A DNA stretch of 39,521 nucleotides from Muribaculaceae bacterium (GTDB lineage Bacteria > Bacteroidota > Bacteroidia > Bacteroidales > Muribaculaceae): contig CAJSYI010000025.1 in NCBI GenBank assembly GCA_910573745.1, positions 1 through 39,521 on the forward strand. The letters are read 5' to 3'. The notes beneath the pieces are model-generated. The model had not been told where the DNA came from. It saw nothing but the letters and a program-made list of their open reading frames with translations, and ran no database searches. Positions 23,126 through 32,948 of this stretch are shown piece after piece. The stretch's first letter is position 1. Every line of letters begins with the position of its first letter. The translations under genes and the position numbers were made by a program.

Positions 23126-25186
23126 ATGGCAACAGGAAAAATCGGGGTAACTACTGAGAACATATTCCCCGTAATCAAGAAATTCCTATATAGCGATCAT
23201 GAAATCTTCCTGCGTGAACTTGTGAGCAATGCGATAGACGCCACGCAGAAGATCAAGACATTGGCAGCTTTCGGAGACTTCAAAGGTGAACTCGGACAGC
23301 TTGACGTAAGAGTGCGTGTAGATAAAGAAGCAGGTACGCTCACCGTCAGCGACCGGGGCATCGGTATGGATCAAGACGACATAGAGAAATACATCAACCA
23401 GATCGCTTTTTCCGGTGCAGAAGAATTCCTCGCTAAATACAAGGATACTGCAAACAGCATAATCGGACACTTCGGCCTCGGTTTCTATTCCGCTTTTATG
23501 GTCTCTAAAAAAGTCGTGATACGTTCGCTTTCGTACAAAGATGGGGCGAAAGCGGTGGAATGGAGCTGCGACGGTTCTCCTGAGTATGAGATGAAGGAGA
23601 CGGAGAAGGCCGGTCGGGGCACTGACATAATCCTTTACATAGATGAAGACAGCAAGGAATTCCTCGAACAGCAGCGCATAGATGCGTTGCTGAAGAAGTA
23701 TTGCCGGTTCTTGCCCGTTCCGGTGATTTCAGGAAAGGAACAGGAATGGAAAGATGGCAAATACCAGGACAGCGACAAAGACAAGGTTATAAACGCCACA
23801 GAGCCGCTTTGGACAAAGAAGCCTTCTGAGCTCACGGATGACGACTACTTGCGTTTCTACCGTGAGCTGATGCCTGGACAGGAGGATCCTATGTTCTGGA
23901 TTCATCTCAACGTGGACTATCCGTTCACGCTCACCGGCATTCTGTATTTCCCGAAGATTAAGAGCAACATCGACCTTCAGCGCAACAGGATTCAGCTGTA
24001 TTGCAACCAAGTCTATGTTACTGACCAGGTCGAGGGGGTGGTGCCTGAGTTTATGATGTTGATGCAAGGAGTCATTGACTCGCCTGACATACCCCTGAAC
24101 GTAAGCCGCAGCTATCTGCAAGCCGACTCTCAGGTGAAGAAGATTTCTTCATATATATCCAAGAAAGTGGCTGAGAAGCTGGAAAAGATGTTCACGTCAG
24201 ACCGCAAGGCATACGAGCAAAAATGGGACGACATCTCCATATTCATCGTCTATGGGATGCTTAGCGACGAGAAGTTCTACGAGGCTTCCAAGAAGTTCTT
24301 CCTTTTCAAGGACACCCAAGGCGAGTATTTCACGCTCGAGGAATACCGTAAACTGATTGAATCGGCACAAACCGATAAGAACGGTGATGTGATTTACCTT
24401 TATGCCACGGACAAGACGTCGCAGTTCTCGTATATCGAAGCGGCACGCGAGAAAGGATATGACGTGTTGCTTATGGACGGTCAGCTTGACCCGCATCTGG
24501 TCGGGCTTCTTGAGAGCAAGATTGAAAAGACCCGGTTCGTGCGTGTGGACTCGGATATACCGGAACGCCTGATAGAGAAAGAAGACAGCCAAAAACCGGG
24601 ACTGACACCTTTCCAGACAGAAGTGGCCTCTACGCTTTTTAGAAGCCGCATCCCTGAAATAGAAGGAGCGCAGTTCATTGTAAGTTTCCAGTCCACTTCG
24701 CCGGATGCCGACCCCGCTACTGTAACGCAGAACGAGTATATGCGCCGTATGAAGGAAATGGCGGCTATGCAGCCTGGGGCAGGGTTCTACGGTTCTCTCC
24801 CTGACAGCTATTCTCTGATAGTCAATACACTTCAGCCTGCAGTTAAAGATGTGATTGAGAAGGCTTCGGAGAACCTTAAGGCTACGGTCGAACCTGCTTT
24901 TACGGAAATCGAAAGCATCAACAAGGAAGTGGCGGAACTGCGCGGACAGGTTGATGGCAAAAAGGAGATGCCTGAAGACGAAAAGAAGCGCATCGAAGGA
25001 GACATAGAAGCAAAAGAAAAACGTGCATCCGACCTGCGCGAAATCAATGAAAAGGCTATAGCGGAATATGCAGGGGGGCAGCCTGTAGTGCTTCAGATCA
25101 TAGACTTGGCTTTGCTGCGTGCCAATCTCCTTAAAGGCGAAGACCTCAAGAGGTTCATTTCTCGCTCCATTTCAATGTTGAAATAA
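23126..25186 (+). CDS. htpG: Chaperone protein HtpG (Hsp90)
   Basis: A 686-residue bacterial Hsp90, an ATP-driven homodimeric chaperone. The GHKL ATPase motifs are present: LRELVSNAIDA (motif I with the catalytic Glu and Mg Asn), VSDRGIGMDQDDI, and IIGHFGLGFYSAFMV (the lid/glycine region). The middle domain has the conserved LNVSRSYLQAD segment, with the Arg that contacts ATP gamma-phosphate. The C-terminal dimerisation region has a long charged helix (ESINKEVAELRGQVDGKK). Length is normal for Bacteroidetes. It is divergent from clpC, followed by a strong terminator at 25207-25253, so it is a single-gene unit. Confidence 0.96.
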   Translation: MATGKIGVTTENIFPVIKKFLYSDHEIFLRELVSNAIDATQKIKTLAAFGDFKGELGQLDVRVRVDKEAGTLTVSDRGIGMDQDDIEKYINQIAFSGAEEFLAKYKDTANSIIGHFGLGFYSAFMVSKKVVIRSLSYKDGAKAVEWSCDGSPEYEMKETEKAGRGTDIILYIDEDSKEFLEQQRIDALLKKYCRFLPVPVISGKEQEWKDGKYQDSDKDKVINATEPLWTKKPSELTDDDYLRFYRELMPGQEDPMFWIHLNVDYPFTLTGILYFPKIKSNIDLQRNRIQLYCNQVYVTDQVEGVVPEFMMLMQGVIDSPDIPLNVSRSYLQADSQVKKISSYISKKVAEKLEKMFTSDRKAYEQKWDDISIFIVYGMLSDEKFYEASKKFFLFKDTQGEYFTLEEYRKLIESAQTDKNGDVIYLYATDKTSQFSYIEAAREKGYDVLLMDGQLDPHLVGLLESKIEKTRFVRVDSDIPERLIEKEDSQKPGLTPFQTEVASTLFRSRIPEIEGAQFIVSFQSTSPDADPATVTQNEYMRRMKEMAAMQPGAGFYGSLPDSYSLIVNTLQPAVKDVIEKASENLKATVEPAFTEIESINKEVAELRGQVDGKKEMPEDEKKRIEGDIEAKEKRASDLREINEKAIAEYAGGQPVVLQIIDLALLRANLLKGEDLKRFISRSISMLK

Positions 25187-25206
25187 GCAATCTCATATGT
25201 GTATAG

Positions 25207-25253
25207 ACAGGAAAGAAGACACTCGTAAAGAGGTTTTCTTTCCTGTTTTATTT
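25207..25253 (+). terminator. Intrinsic terminator after htpG
   Basis: ACAGGAAAGAA (25207-25217) and TTCTTTCCTGT (25236-25246) form a perfect 11-bp stem, followed by TTTTATTT. It starts about 20 bp past the htpG stop. Confidence 0.85.
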
Positions 25254-25271
25254 GTTTCTCCGCGTGCGGTC

Positions 25272-25302
25272 TTGCCAATTAGCGACAGATTCATTAAATT
25301 TG
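25272..25302 (+). promoter_or_regulatory. Promoter of cdsA
   Basis: TTG (25272-25274), 20 nt, TAAATTTG (25295-25302), matching the Bacteroidetes consensus. The start is expected near 25309, about 20 nt before the ATG. Confidence 0.75.
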
Positions 25303-25328
25303 CATGACAAAACGGAATCATCGCAAAA

Positions 25329-26147
25329 ATGGAATTCAAGAAAATACTTGTCCGCTCGCTTTCGGGCATCATATATATTGCAATAATAGTCGGATGCATA
25401 TTGCTGCGTTCGGAAGGCATCGCCGCTCTGACAGTGCTGTTCGGCATTTTGGCGACAATCGAATTCACTAAAATAACAAGGGGGCTCCATAATCATGGTC
25501 TGCCTGTGTTGCTGGCAGACATAGCCGGAGTCGTGTGCCTGGGATTGAGTTTTTATGGATTCCCCGTTCTGCTGTGGATTGCATGCCTGCTTTGGAGACT
25601 GGTTCTCGAGCTTTATACGAAAGACTCGGATTCGTTGCGCAACCTTTCATATTCGATTATGGGACAGGTGTATATCGGTATTCCTCTATGCACAATGTTG
25701 GGAGTCAGTGTGTTCTTTGGAATGCCGTATCTTCTTCTTGCCATTTTTATGTTCATATGGCTTAACGACACAGGGGCGTTTATTGTAGGATGCACTTTTG
25801 GCAGGCACAAGCTTTTTGAACGCATATCACCCAAGAAGTCGTGGGAAGGTTTTTTCGGCGGACTGCTTTTCTGTTTGGGCTTTTCCTTACTTTTCGGGCA
25901 GGGGTGGCCTGGATTTTTCGGAATGGGACACAATATATGGATATGGTTCGGTCTTGCGTTTGTCGTAAGCGTATTTGCCACATGGGGAGACCTTGTCGAG
26001 TCTATGATTAAACGCACATTGAAAATAAAGGATTCCGGGAGCATGATTCCAGGCCATGGTGGCATACTTGACCGAATAGATTCATTGCTTCTTGTTATGC
26101 CTGCTGCATTTCTGTATATATTTATGGTCTGGTGGCTTTGTCCCTGA
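25329..26147 (+). CDS. cdsA: Phosphatidate cytidylyltransferase
   Basis: A 272-residue integral membrane enzyme that makes CDP-diacylglycerol from CTP and phosphatidic acid, the branch point to all phospholipids. About seven to eight hydrophobic helices are visible. The diagnostic C-terminal signature is complete: SMIKRTLKIKDSGSMIPGHG followed by GILDRIDS, with the conserved Lys-Asp and the two metal-binding Asp residues. It is preceded by its own promoter. In many relatives cdsA follows ftsH; that is not the case here, where htpG precedes it. Confidence 0.94.
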   Translation: MEFKKILVRSLSGIIYIAIIVGCILLRSEGIAALTVLFGILATIEFTKITRGLHNHGLPVLLADIAGVVCLGLSFYGFPVLLWIACLLWRLVLELYTKDSDSLRNLSYSIMGQVYIGIPLCTMLGVSVFFGMPYLLLAIFMFIWLNDTGAFIVGCTFGRHKLFERISPKKSWEGFFGGLLFCLGFSLLFGQGWPGFFGMGHNIWIWFGLAFVVSVFATWGDLVESMIKRTLKIKDSGSMIPGHGGILDRIDSLLLVMPAAFLYIFMVWWLCP

Positions 26148-26151
26148 CATT

Positions 26152-26168
26152 TTGGCACGTGGATTGTT
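26152..26168 (+). promoter_or_regulatory. Sigma-54-like promoter ahead of the VOC gene
   Basis: TTGGCACGTGGATTGTT has the full -24 block and 10-nt spacing, with GT instead of GC at -12. It begins 5 bp after the cdsA stop and would give a start near 26179, some 23 nt ahead of the ATG at 26202. Confidence 0.4.
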
Positions 26169-26201
26169 ATGTAAGTAATAAACAAAAAACAATCTACGGA
26201 T

Positions 26202-26582
26202 ATGGAAATAAGGACACATTTCGATCATTTCAACATCAATGTGAGCGACTTGGAACGGTCGCTCGAATTCTATCGTAAGGCACTTGGTCTGGAAAAGACC
26301 GGTGAGATTGTGGCCAAAGACGGTTCTTTCATAATCAATTACGTGTCGCGGCCGGGCGAGACCTTTCGTCTGGAGCTGACTTGGTTGAAAGACCATACTC
26401 AGCCATACGAACTCGGGGAAAACGAAAGCCATCTCGCTCTGCGTGTGGAGGGAGACTACGATGAAATCCGCGAATACCACAGGCAGATGGGCGTAATATG
26501 TTATGAGAATCCTGCAATGGGAATCTATTTCATCAACGATCCGGATGATTATTGGATTGAGATTCTGCCACCCAAGAAATAA
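26202..26582 (+). CDS. VOC-family metalloprotein, glyoxalase I-like
   Basis: A 126-residue vicinal-oxygen-chelate protein with two beta-alpha-beta-beta-beta modules. The four metal-ligand positions of GloA are filled: H9 (FDHFNINV), E58 (FRLELTW), H77 (ESHLALRV) and E120 (DYWIEILP). This supports a metal-dependent isomerase, and lactoylglutathione-lyase-like chemistry on methylglyoxal adducts is the best guess. Gut Bacteroidales generally lack glutathione, so the true thiol substrate may differ. It lies 54 bp after cdsA and 78 bp before clpB. Confidence 0.8.
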   Translation: MEIRTHFDHFNINVSDLERSLEFYRKALGLEKTGEIVAKDGSFIINYVSRPGETFRLELTWLKDHTQPYELGENESHLALRVEGDYDEIREYHRQMGVICYENPAMGIYFINDPDDYWIEILPPKK

Positions 26583-26660
26583 CCGACTGGATTATCTCCA
26601 ACTTTCGGGCTGCTCGATTGTTAATAAATCAGAAAAACACAAATTCACACCTTCGACAAT

Positions 26661-29252
26661 ATGAATTTCAATAATTTTACCATCAGGTCGCAGGAAGTGG
26701 TGCAGAAAGCCATAGAGCTGACTCGCCAGTCCGGCCGGCAGCAGATAGAACCAGTCCATCTGTTGAAAGCCATTTTTTCGGAAAGCGAGACAATCGTCAA
26801 TTTCGTTTTTCAGAAAATAGGAACGAGCCTTCCTCCGGTCACCGCCGCAGTTGACAAGGAGATTGAAGCATTGCCAAAAGTCTCCGGTGGGGACGTGTTC
26901 CTCAGCCGTGAATCAAACGAGTCTCTTCAAAAGGCCGTGGACTATTCAAAGTCCAAAGGCGATGAATATGTCTCGGTTGAGGCAATGCTTATGGGAATAA
27001 TGCGCACCAAGTGTCCCGCCTCCAGGATTCTGAAAGATTTCGGAATGACTGAGAAATCTTTGGATGCCACCATTGACGAATTGCGGAAGGGCAACAAGGT
27101 TACCGGGCAGAGTGCAGAGGAGTCTTATCAGGCTTTATCGAAATACGCCATAAACCTGAATGACCGTGCACGCAGCGGCAAGCTTGACCCTGTTATTGGC
27201 CGAGACGAGGAGATTCGCCGTGTGCTACAGATACTTTCCCGGCGCACGAAGAACAATCCTATGCTCGTAGGCGAACCCGGCACAGGCAAGACCGCCATCG
27301 CAGAAGGTCTTGCCCACAGGATTGTGCGTGGCGACGTGCCTGAGAACCTTAAAAGCAAGCAGATATTTTCCCTTGATATGGGTGCGCTCGTAGCTGGTGC
27401 GAAGTACAAAGGGGAGTTTGAGGAACGTCTGAAGGCAATAGTCAACGAGGTTACGAAAAGCGACGGTGAAATCATTCTTTTCATCGATGAAATCCACACT
27501 CTTGTCGGTGCCGGAAAAGGGGAGGGGGCGATGGATGCGGCCAATATCCTCAAGCCTGCGCTTGCTCGTGGAGAGCTCCGTTCCATAGGAGCCACCACAT
27601 TAGACGAGTTCCAGAAGTATTTTGAAAAGGACAAGGCTCTTGAACGCCGTTTTCAAAAAGTCATGGTGGATGAACCCGATGAACTCAGTGCCGTATCAAT
27701 CCTGCGTGGATTGAAGGAGCGTTATGAGAACCACCACAAGGTGCGTATCAAAGACGAGGCAATCATCGCTGCTGTGCAACTATCTGTCCGCTATATAACA
27801 GACCGTTTCCTTCCAGACAAGGCCATTGACCTGATTGATGAAGCCGCCTCAAAGCTGCGTCTTGAAATGGACTCTATGCCTCAGGCTCTCGATGAGGCTT
27901 CTCGTAAAATCAAGCAGCTTGAAATCGAGCGGGAAGCTTTGAAGCGTGAAGGAGACGGCTTCCGTCTGAAAGAGATTGACGAAGACCTTGCCAATCTGCG
28001 CGATACGGAAAAATCCCTGCGGGCCAAATGGCAGGCCGAAAAGACCGAAATCAATAGAATTCAGCAGAACAAGATTGACATCGAGCAGCTGAAGATAGAA
28101 GCCGACCGAGCAGAACGTGAAGGCGACTATGCCAAAGTGGCCGAAATACGATATTCCAAAATCAAGGCGAAAGAAGATGAGAACAAGGAGATTCAGACTC
28201 GTCTTAAAGACCTTCAGGGCGAAGGTGCCATGATTAAGGAGGAGGTGGATGCGGAAGACATTGCTGAAATCGTGAGCCGTTGGACAGGAATACCTGTAAA
28301 GAAGATGGCACAGAGCGACAAGGAAAAGCTCCTGCATCTTGAAGAGGAACTTCATAAGCGTGTGATAGGGCAGGACGATGCCATAAAGGCAGTGGCCGAT
28401 GCCGTCAGGCGTTCGCGCGCCGGACTGAATGACCCTCGCCGCCCGATAGGTTCGTTCCTTTTTCTTGGCACGACCGGTGTCGGCAAGACGGAGCTTGCCA
28501 AGGCTCTTGCGGAATATCTGTTTGACAGCGAGGATTCCATGACACGCATTGATATGAGCGAGTATATGGAGAAGCATTCCGTAAGCCGTCTTGTCGGTGC
28601 CCCTCCGGGCTATGTCGGTTATGATGAAGGCGGACAGCTTACTGAGGCCGTAAGGCGCAAGCCATATAGTGTAGTTCTTTTCGATGAAATAGAAAAGGCT
28701 AATCCTGATGTCTTCAATATCCTCCTTCAGGTTCTTGATGACGGGCGTCTTACTGACAACAAGGGCCGTTTCATCAATTTCAAGAACACAATCATCATCA
28801 TGACCTCCAATATGGGTTCTCCGATGATACGCGACAACTTCTCAAAGATGACTGACTCAAACCGTCAGGAGACGATAGAGAAGACCAAACAGGATGTCAT
28901 TGACCTTCTGAAACAGACCATCCGCCCTGAATTCCTCAATCGTATTGACGAGATAGTGATGTTCACTCCGCTCGACAAGAAGGAAATACAGGAAATAGTT
29001 GATCTTCAGGTCAAGTCCATACGTCGGATGTTGGCTGCAAACGGAGTGGAACTCAGCATAACCCCGGCCGCCCTCGGTCTTCTTGCGGAAGACGGTTATG
29101 ACCCTGAATTCGGTGCGCGGCCAGTAAAGCGTACCATCCAGCGTATGGTGCTCAATCAGCTTTCGAAAGACATTCTGTCGCAGAAAGTTGACCGTGAGCA
29201 TCCCATCGTCATCGATCGCGAAGGCGACGAGCTGGTGTTTAAGAACAATTGA
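26661..29252 (+). CDS. clpB: Disaggregase ClpB (Hsp100)
   Basis: An 863-residue ATPase that, with DnaK, pulls proteins out of aggregates. The N-domain (about 1-150) precedes AAA-1 (Walker A GEPGTGKT at 204-211, Walker [13 protein letters not shown]). The long coiled-coil middle domain (about 400-530, with repeated charged heptads such as [20 protein letters not shown]) marks ClpB rather than ClpC. AAA-2 has [10 protein letters not shown] and [16 protein letters not shown]. No ClpP-binding loop of the IGF type is obvious. No TAnnTTTG promoter was found in the 78-bp upstream gap, so it may be read from the VOC gene or by another sigma factor. Confidence 0.95.
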   Translation: MNFNNFTIRSQEVVQKAIELTRQSGRQQIEPVHLLKAIFSESETIVNFVFQKIGTSLPPVTAAVDKEIEALPKVSGGDVFLSRESNESLQKAVDYSKSKGDEYVSVEAMLMGIMRTKCPASRILKDFGMTEKSLDATIDELRKGNKVTGQSAEESYQALSKYAINLNDRARSGKLDPVIGRDEEIRRVLQILSRRTKNNPMLVGEPGTGKTAIAEGLAHRIVRGDVPENLKSKQIFSLDMGALVAGAKYKGEFEERLKAIVNEVTKSDGEIILFIDEIHTLVGAGKGEGAMDAANILKPALARGELRSIGATTLDEFQKYFEKDKALERRFQKVMVDEPDELSAVSILRGLKERYENHHKVRIKDEAIIAAVQLSVRYITDRFLPDKAIDLIDEAASKLRLEMDSMPQALDEASRKIKQLEIEREALKREGDGFRLKEIDEDLANLRDTEKSLRAKWQAEKTEINRIQQNKIDIEQLKIEADRAEREGDYAKVAEIRYSKIKAKEDENKEIQTRLKDLQGEGAMIKEEVDAEDIAEIVSRWTGIPVKKMAQSDKEKLLHLEEELHKRVIGQDDAIKAVADAVRRSRAGLNDPRRPIGSFLFLGTTGVGKTELAKALAEYLFDSEDSMTRIDMSEYMEKHSVSRLVGAPPGYVGYDEGGQLTEAVRRKPYSVVLFDEIEKANPDVFNILLQVLDDGRLTDNKGRFINFKNTIIIMTSNMGSPMIRDNFSKMTDSNRQETIEKTKQDVIDLLKQTIRPEFLNRIDEIVMFTPLDKKEIQEIVDLQVKSIRRMLAANGVELSITPAALGLLAEDGYDPEFGARPVKRTIQRMVLNQLSKDILSQKVDREHPIVIDREGDELVFKNN

Positions 29253-29267
29253 TCGCAATCGTCAGAT

Positions 29268-29307
29268 GTCGGGTGTCCAAAAGCTTTTATGCGTCAGGAC
29301 ACCCGAC
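29268..29307 (+). terminator. Hairpin after clpB
   Basis: GTCGGGTGTCC (29268-29278) and GGACACCCGAC (29297-29307) form a perfect 11-bp stem with an 18-nt loop, 16 bp past the clpB stop. No T-run follows, so termination may be factor-dependent. Confidence 0.6.
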
Positions 29308-29373
29308 TCCACTAAAAACACCAGTCGTTTGATTTAAAAAATACATATGTCGTTCAATTTTTAATGGCTGCTT

Positions 29374-29383
29374 GACAGCTGTC
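29374..29383. promoter_or_regulatory. Palindrome GACAGCTGTC just ahead of the porin gene
   Basis: A perfect 10-bp palindrome ends 6 bp before the porin ATG at 29390. It could be an operator or hide the start codon in a hairpin; chance is possible. Confidence 0.3.
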
Positions 29384-29389
29384 TATACT

Positions 29390-30754
29390 ATGACTAAACA
29401 CTTCCACTTATTGTTCCTTTTTGTATCTATTGCCGGAATCGGTTTCTCGGCTTCGGCAATAGAATTGATTGATACGTTCAAGACCGATGCTTCTGTCTAC
29501 CGTGTTTTTCCGGAAAAGACCGAACGTGAGAAAACTGTGAAATCGACTAAGCTGATAGGGATGAATGTCCCGGATTCATTGTTGAAATCCACAAGTGATT
29601 CGGCTTACGCTATGATAGGCAAGTTTTATGCCGATCAGTTCCGCAATTTTCAGGATCCCCGAGCGCCATATTTCATGTTTATGAGCAAAAATGCAGACCT
29701 TGCCATGGGAATCGGTGGAGTGGTCAGGATGCGCGGATGGTTTGATTGGAACGGTACAATCCCGGTCAATGGTTTTTCTCCGTATTTCATTCAGATTCCC
29801 AAGGATCCCACGGCAAAACGCCGTCTTGACGCGACTCCTGCAGGTACGGCCATATTCCTCACGATATTGGCGCATAAGCCATGGCTGGGTTATCTGACTG
29901 CATATATCGAAGGCAATTTCGACGGTTATGAACATGTCGGCTTCAAGCTGAAAAAGGCCTATGTTACCCTCAACGACATCACAGTCGGTTACGCGCCGTC
30001 CACTTTCAGCGACCCCGCTTCTCAGGCTCCGACCATAGATGGAGCAGGCTCCAACGGCAAGGTGTCGCGTACCAATATTCTTGTAAGATATATGCATACA
30101 TTCAAGAACCGTTGGACAATAGGAGGCTCGTTTGAGTTCCCTAAGAGTTCTCCTGATGTCATTGATGGGCAGACCAAGAAATGTGCCGACTACGTGCCAG
30201 ACGTTGCAGCAATGGCGCAGTATCAGTGGGACGAAGGTCTGAGCCACTTGAGACTCAGCGGGTTGCTGCGTGTGATGAGTTATCGCGATTTGATTTCGAA
30301 TCGCAACAGGAATGTTGTGGGTTGGGGTGCTATGGTGTCCGGTATGTGGAAGGTATTCAAGCCGTTGACACTTTATGGCTCTGTATCGGTCGGGCAGGGG
30401 CATGCTTCTTATCAGGGAGAGTTTGCCGCCGGGAATTTCGACCTTGTGGGCGACTTCAACAATCCCGGAAAACTTTATGCACCGACATCTTTTGGCATTA
30501 CTGCAGGTTTGAAATACAATTTTCTTTACAATCTGTATGCTTGTGTGTCATTGGGTCAAATGCAGTATTGTCCCAAGCATCATCTCAGCGACGACCAATA
30601 CAAACGTGGCCTGTATGGTGCAGTCAATATGTTTTGGGACATAACGCCGAGAATTCAGGTTGGTGCTGAATATCTGTGCGGAAAGCGAACGAATTTCAAC
30701 GGCCAGCACGCCAACGCCAATCGTGTAGACGCTCTTTTCCAGTTCAGCTTCTGA
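29390..30754 (+). CDS. DcaP-like outer-membrane porin
   Basis: A 454-residue outer-membrane protein. The start at MTKHFHLLFLFVSI is chosen over a TTG six codons upstream because it opens the signal peptide, which ends near SASA. The mature protein begins with a short helical region (about 30-95), then a 16-strand-like barrel: aromatic-rich alternating strands and a terminal Phe (DALFQFSF). The organisation, including the MGIGGVVRMRGWFDWNG entry strand and the GYAPSTFSDPASQAPTIDG loop, resembles the DcaP trimeric porin family, which takes up small dicarboxylates and similar anions in Acinetobacter. Substrate here is unknown. It is a single-gene unit ending at the terminator 30808-30833. Confidence 0.8.
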   Translation: MTKHFHLLFLFVSIAGIGFSASAIELIDTFKTDASVYRVFPEKTEREKTVKSTKLIGMNVPDSLLKSTSDSAYAMIGKFYADQFRNFQDPRAPYFMFMSKNADLAMGIGGVVRMRGWFDWNGTIPVNGFSPYFIQIPKDPTAKRRLDATPAGTAIFLTILAHKPWLGYLTAYIEGNFDGYEHVGFKLKKAYVTLNDITVGYAPSTFSDPASQAPTIDGAGSNGKVSRTNILVRYMHTFKNRWTIGGSFEFPKSSPDVIDGQTKKCADYVPDVAAMAQYQWDEGLSHLRLSGLLRVMSYRDLISNRNRNVVGWGAMVSGMWKVFKPLTLYGSVSVGQGHASYQGEFAAGNFDLVGDFNNPGKLYAPTSFGITAGLKYNFLYNLYACVSLGQMQYCPKHHLSDDQYKRGLYGAVNMFWDITPRIQVGAEYLCGKRTNFNGQHANANRVDALFQFSF

Positions 30755-30807
30755 ATCCTCGAGGAATATTACATTGTAACGTTTGTCATACATCATTGAA
30801 AAATAGG

Positions 30808-30833
30808 GACATCGCAAAACGATGTCTTTTTTT
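30808..30833 (+). terminator. Intrinsic terminator after the porin gene
   Basis: GACATCG and CGATGTC form a 7-bp stem with a CAAAA loop, followed by seven T. It lies about 53 bp past the porin stop, between convergent genes. Confidence 0.85.
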
Positions 30834-30947
30834 ATTCAAGTATCAATAGGAGGCCGTTATGTGGTTCTATTTAACATAATGCCCATTATGGGGATTGTTC
30901 AAAGGAATATGCACAGGGATTGTCCCTACGGGAAGAAGCTGAAGTCC

Positions 30948-32240
30948 CTAAATTTTGTTGCGGAGGCTGTCCATACGGTGCTGCATCTTGCGTTCGGATT
31001 CGTTGTCGCCGCTTTTCCAGAATCGTTTTCCAGACAGTCCGTCGGGAAGATACTGCTGGTCTGAAAAATGATTCTTGTAATCATGGGCATATTGATATTC
31101 TTTGCCGTAACCGAGTTCCTTCATCAGTTTTGTCGGAGCATTGCGGAGATGAAGCGGCACCGGAAGATTGCCCGAACGGTTCACTTCCTCCAAGGCTGCG
31201 TCAATGGCTATGTATGCAGAGTTGCTTTTTGGCGATGTGGCGAGGTACACGGCGCATTCAGAAAGGATTATGCGTCCCTCAGGCCAGCCGATTTTGCTCA
31301 GTGCGTCGAATGTGGCGTTGGCGAGAAGGAGCGCGTTGGGATTTGCCAGGCCGATGTCTTCTGCGGCGAGAATCACAAGTCTTCTGGCAATGAACTTCGG
31401 ATCTTCCCCTCCGGCAACCATCCGCGCGAGCCAATAGACCGCCGCATCAGGGTCGCTGCCCCGTATCGATTTTATGAAAGCCGAAATGATGTCGTAGTGC
31501 ATCTCCCCGTTGCGGTCGTAGGCAAGAGGGTTCTCCTGAAGAGTCTCGGCTACAAAAGCATCTGTGATTATCAAAGGAGTTTCGGATGGAGTGGACTGTT
31601 CAAGAAGATCGAGTATGTTGAGGAGCTTTCGGGCATCTCCTCCGGCAAACCTGAACAGGGCTGAGGTTTCCTCTACATCCACGACTCTCTTTGACAGGAT
31701 GGCATCTGTTGAAACAGCGCGTGAAAGCAGTTCCTGCAAATCTGACTTTTCGAGCGACTTCAGAGTGTAGACCTGAGCGCGTGAAAGCAACGGACGAATC
31801 ACTTCAAAAGACGGATTCTCCGTAGTGGCTCCGATGAGCGTAACCACGCCCTTTTCAACTGCGCCCAGCAACGAATCCTGCTGCGACTTGTTGAAACGAT
31901 GGATTTCGTCGATGAACAGTATAGGCCGTGAAGAATTGAAGAGACTGCGAGATTCCTTTTCGCATCGGTCAAGGATTTCACGCACGTCCTTTACACCCGA
32001 CGTTACCGCTGAAAGTGTGAAAAAGGGGGCTTTCGTAGTGTTGGCTATGATTCGGGCGAGCGTGGTCTTCCCTACTCCCGGCGGCCCCCAGAGGATAAAT
32101 GAATTTATGCGGCCCGACTCTATCATCCTGCGTATCACGCCCCCCTCGCCCACCAGATGCTTCTGGCCTATGTAATCATCGAGTGTTTTGGGGCGCAGAC
32201 GTTCTGCCAACGGTATGTTGGTCATTTTTACCGTATCCAT
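30948..32240 (-). CDS. rarA: Replication-associated recombination ATPase RarA (MgsA)
   Basis: A 430-residue AAA+ clamp-loader-like ATPase that acts at stalled replication forks. Features are PLAERLRPKTLDDYIGQKHL at the N-terminus, Walker A LWGPPGVGKTTLA, Walker [18 protein letters not shown], sensor 1 LIGATTENPSFEV and the tetramerisation domain with YDIISAFIKSIRGSDPDAAVYW and AAEDIGLANP. I chose the ATG at 32240, 2 bp after the HAD stop; a second ATG five codons on (MTNIPLAERL) is also possible, while the longer frame overlaps the HAD gene. It is co-transcribed with the phosphatase. Confidence 0.94.
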   Translation of the reverse strand: MDTVKMTNIPLAERLRPKTLDDYIGQKHLVGEGGVIRRMIESGRINSFILWGPPGVGKTTLARIIANTTKAPFFTLSAVTSGVKDVREILDRCEKESRSLFNSSRPILFIDEIHRFNKSQQDSLLGAVEKGVVTLIGATTENPSFEVIRPLLSRAQVYTLKSLEKSDLQELLSRAVSTDAILSKRVVDVEETSALFRFAGGDARKLLNILDLLEQSTPSETPLIITDAFVAETLQENPLAYDRNGEMHYDIISAFIKSIRGSDPDAAVYWLARMVAGGEDPKFIARRLVILAAEDIGLANPNALLLANATFDALSKIGWPEGRIILSECAVYLATSPKSNSAYIAIDAALEEVNRSGNLPVPLHLRNAPTKLMKELGYGKEYQYAHDYKNHFSDQQYLPDGLSGKRFWKSGDNESERKMQHRMDSLRNKI

Positions 32241-32242
32241 AA

Positions 32243-32899
32243 TCACCGAAGCTTCAAAATGCCGCACAGTTGACTGAAATCTATCTCTTTAAGGTTTCCC
32301 ACGATGGCATCGGCATAAGGACGCAAAGCCTCTTCAGGAACAGTGCCCGCCACGCCGACTACGTATGCTCCAGAGGCTTTGCCCGCTTTGACGCCTTGCA
32401 CTGAATCCTCAAATACTACGCATTGCCGCGGATTTGCGCCTATTGCTTCTGCGCCTTTCAGGTAACCTTCCGGGTCGGGTTTGGAACGGCTCACCATAGT
32501 GGCGTCGATGATTTGTCTGAAAAGCCCTTTGAGTTCGGGATGCTGGCTCAAGAGATGCTCCATCTTTTTGTCGTTGCTGCTTGTTACCAATGCAGCTGCT
32601 AAAGAAGATTCCTTTATGGTTTCAAGCAATTCTTTTGCTCCCGGAAGATAATCATAGACCATCGCCTGCTCCTTTTCGTTGAGCATGGCCACCACAGAGT
32701 CCCTGTCTGCCTCGTCAAAATACGTGGAAAGTATGTTGTCGAGCGTTGTTCCTTTGATTTTGTGTTCAAACTGTGCCACACCGGTGGGGAAACAACCGTT
32801 GATTTCACCCCATATTTCAGTGTAGCGGCTCTCACTGTCAATAATCACGCCGTCAAGGTCAAAAAGGAATCCTATGTTGTCTTTATTCGTAGTCTTCAT
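32243..32899 (-). CDS. HAD-superfamily phosphatase, beta-phosphoglucomutase-like
   Basis: A 218-residue HAD hydrolase with the nucleophile motif FLFDLDGVIIDSE (D14 and D16), a C1 helical cap (about 20-85), motif II in ALVTSSN, motif III Lys in SRSKPDPEGY and motif IV in CVVFEDSVQGVKAG. This pattern fits the subfamily of beta-phosphoglucomutases and small sugar-phosphate phosphatases. The exact substrate is not readable. It starts a two-gene operon with rarA, opposite to the FAD oxidoreductase gene. A candidate -7 box (TACTTTTG, 32924-32931 minus) lies 25 bp upstream. Confidence 0.85.
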   Translation of the reverse strand: MKTTNKDNIGFLFDLDGVIIDSESRYTEIWGEINGCFPTGVAQFEHKIKGTTLDNILSTYFDEADRDSVVAMLNEKEQAMVYDYLPGAKELLETIKESSLAAALVTSSNDKKMEHLLSQHPELKGLFRQIIDATMVSRSKPDPEGYLKGAEAIGANPRQCVVFEDSVQGVKAGKASGAYVVGVAGTVPEEALRPYADAIVGNLKEIDFSQLCGILKLR

Positions 32900-32923
32900 G
32901 TGCTGATAAGCCTAAATTATCTG

Positions 32924-32931
32924 CAAAAGTA
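32924..32931 (-). promoter_or_regulatory. Candidate -7 box for the HAD-rarA operon
   Basis: The minus strand reads TACTTTTG (TAnnTTTG). No TTTG partner sits at standard spacing, so confidence is moderate to low. Confidence 0.4.
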
Positions 32932-32948
32932 CAAAGAAACTGTGTAAT

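Noticed and set aside
30822..31064. Plus-strand frame of 80 codons beyond the porin terminator
   Set aside because: It begins within the terminator T-run and overlaps the conserved end of rarA; no supporting signals.
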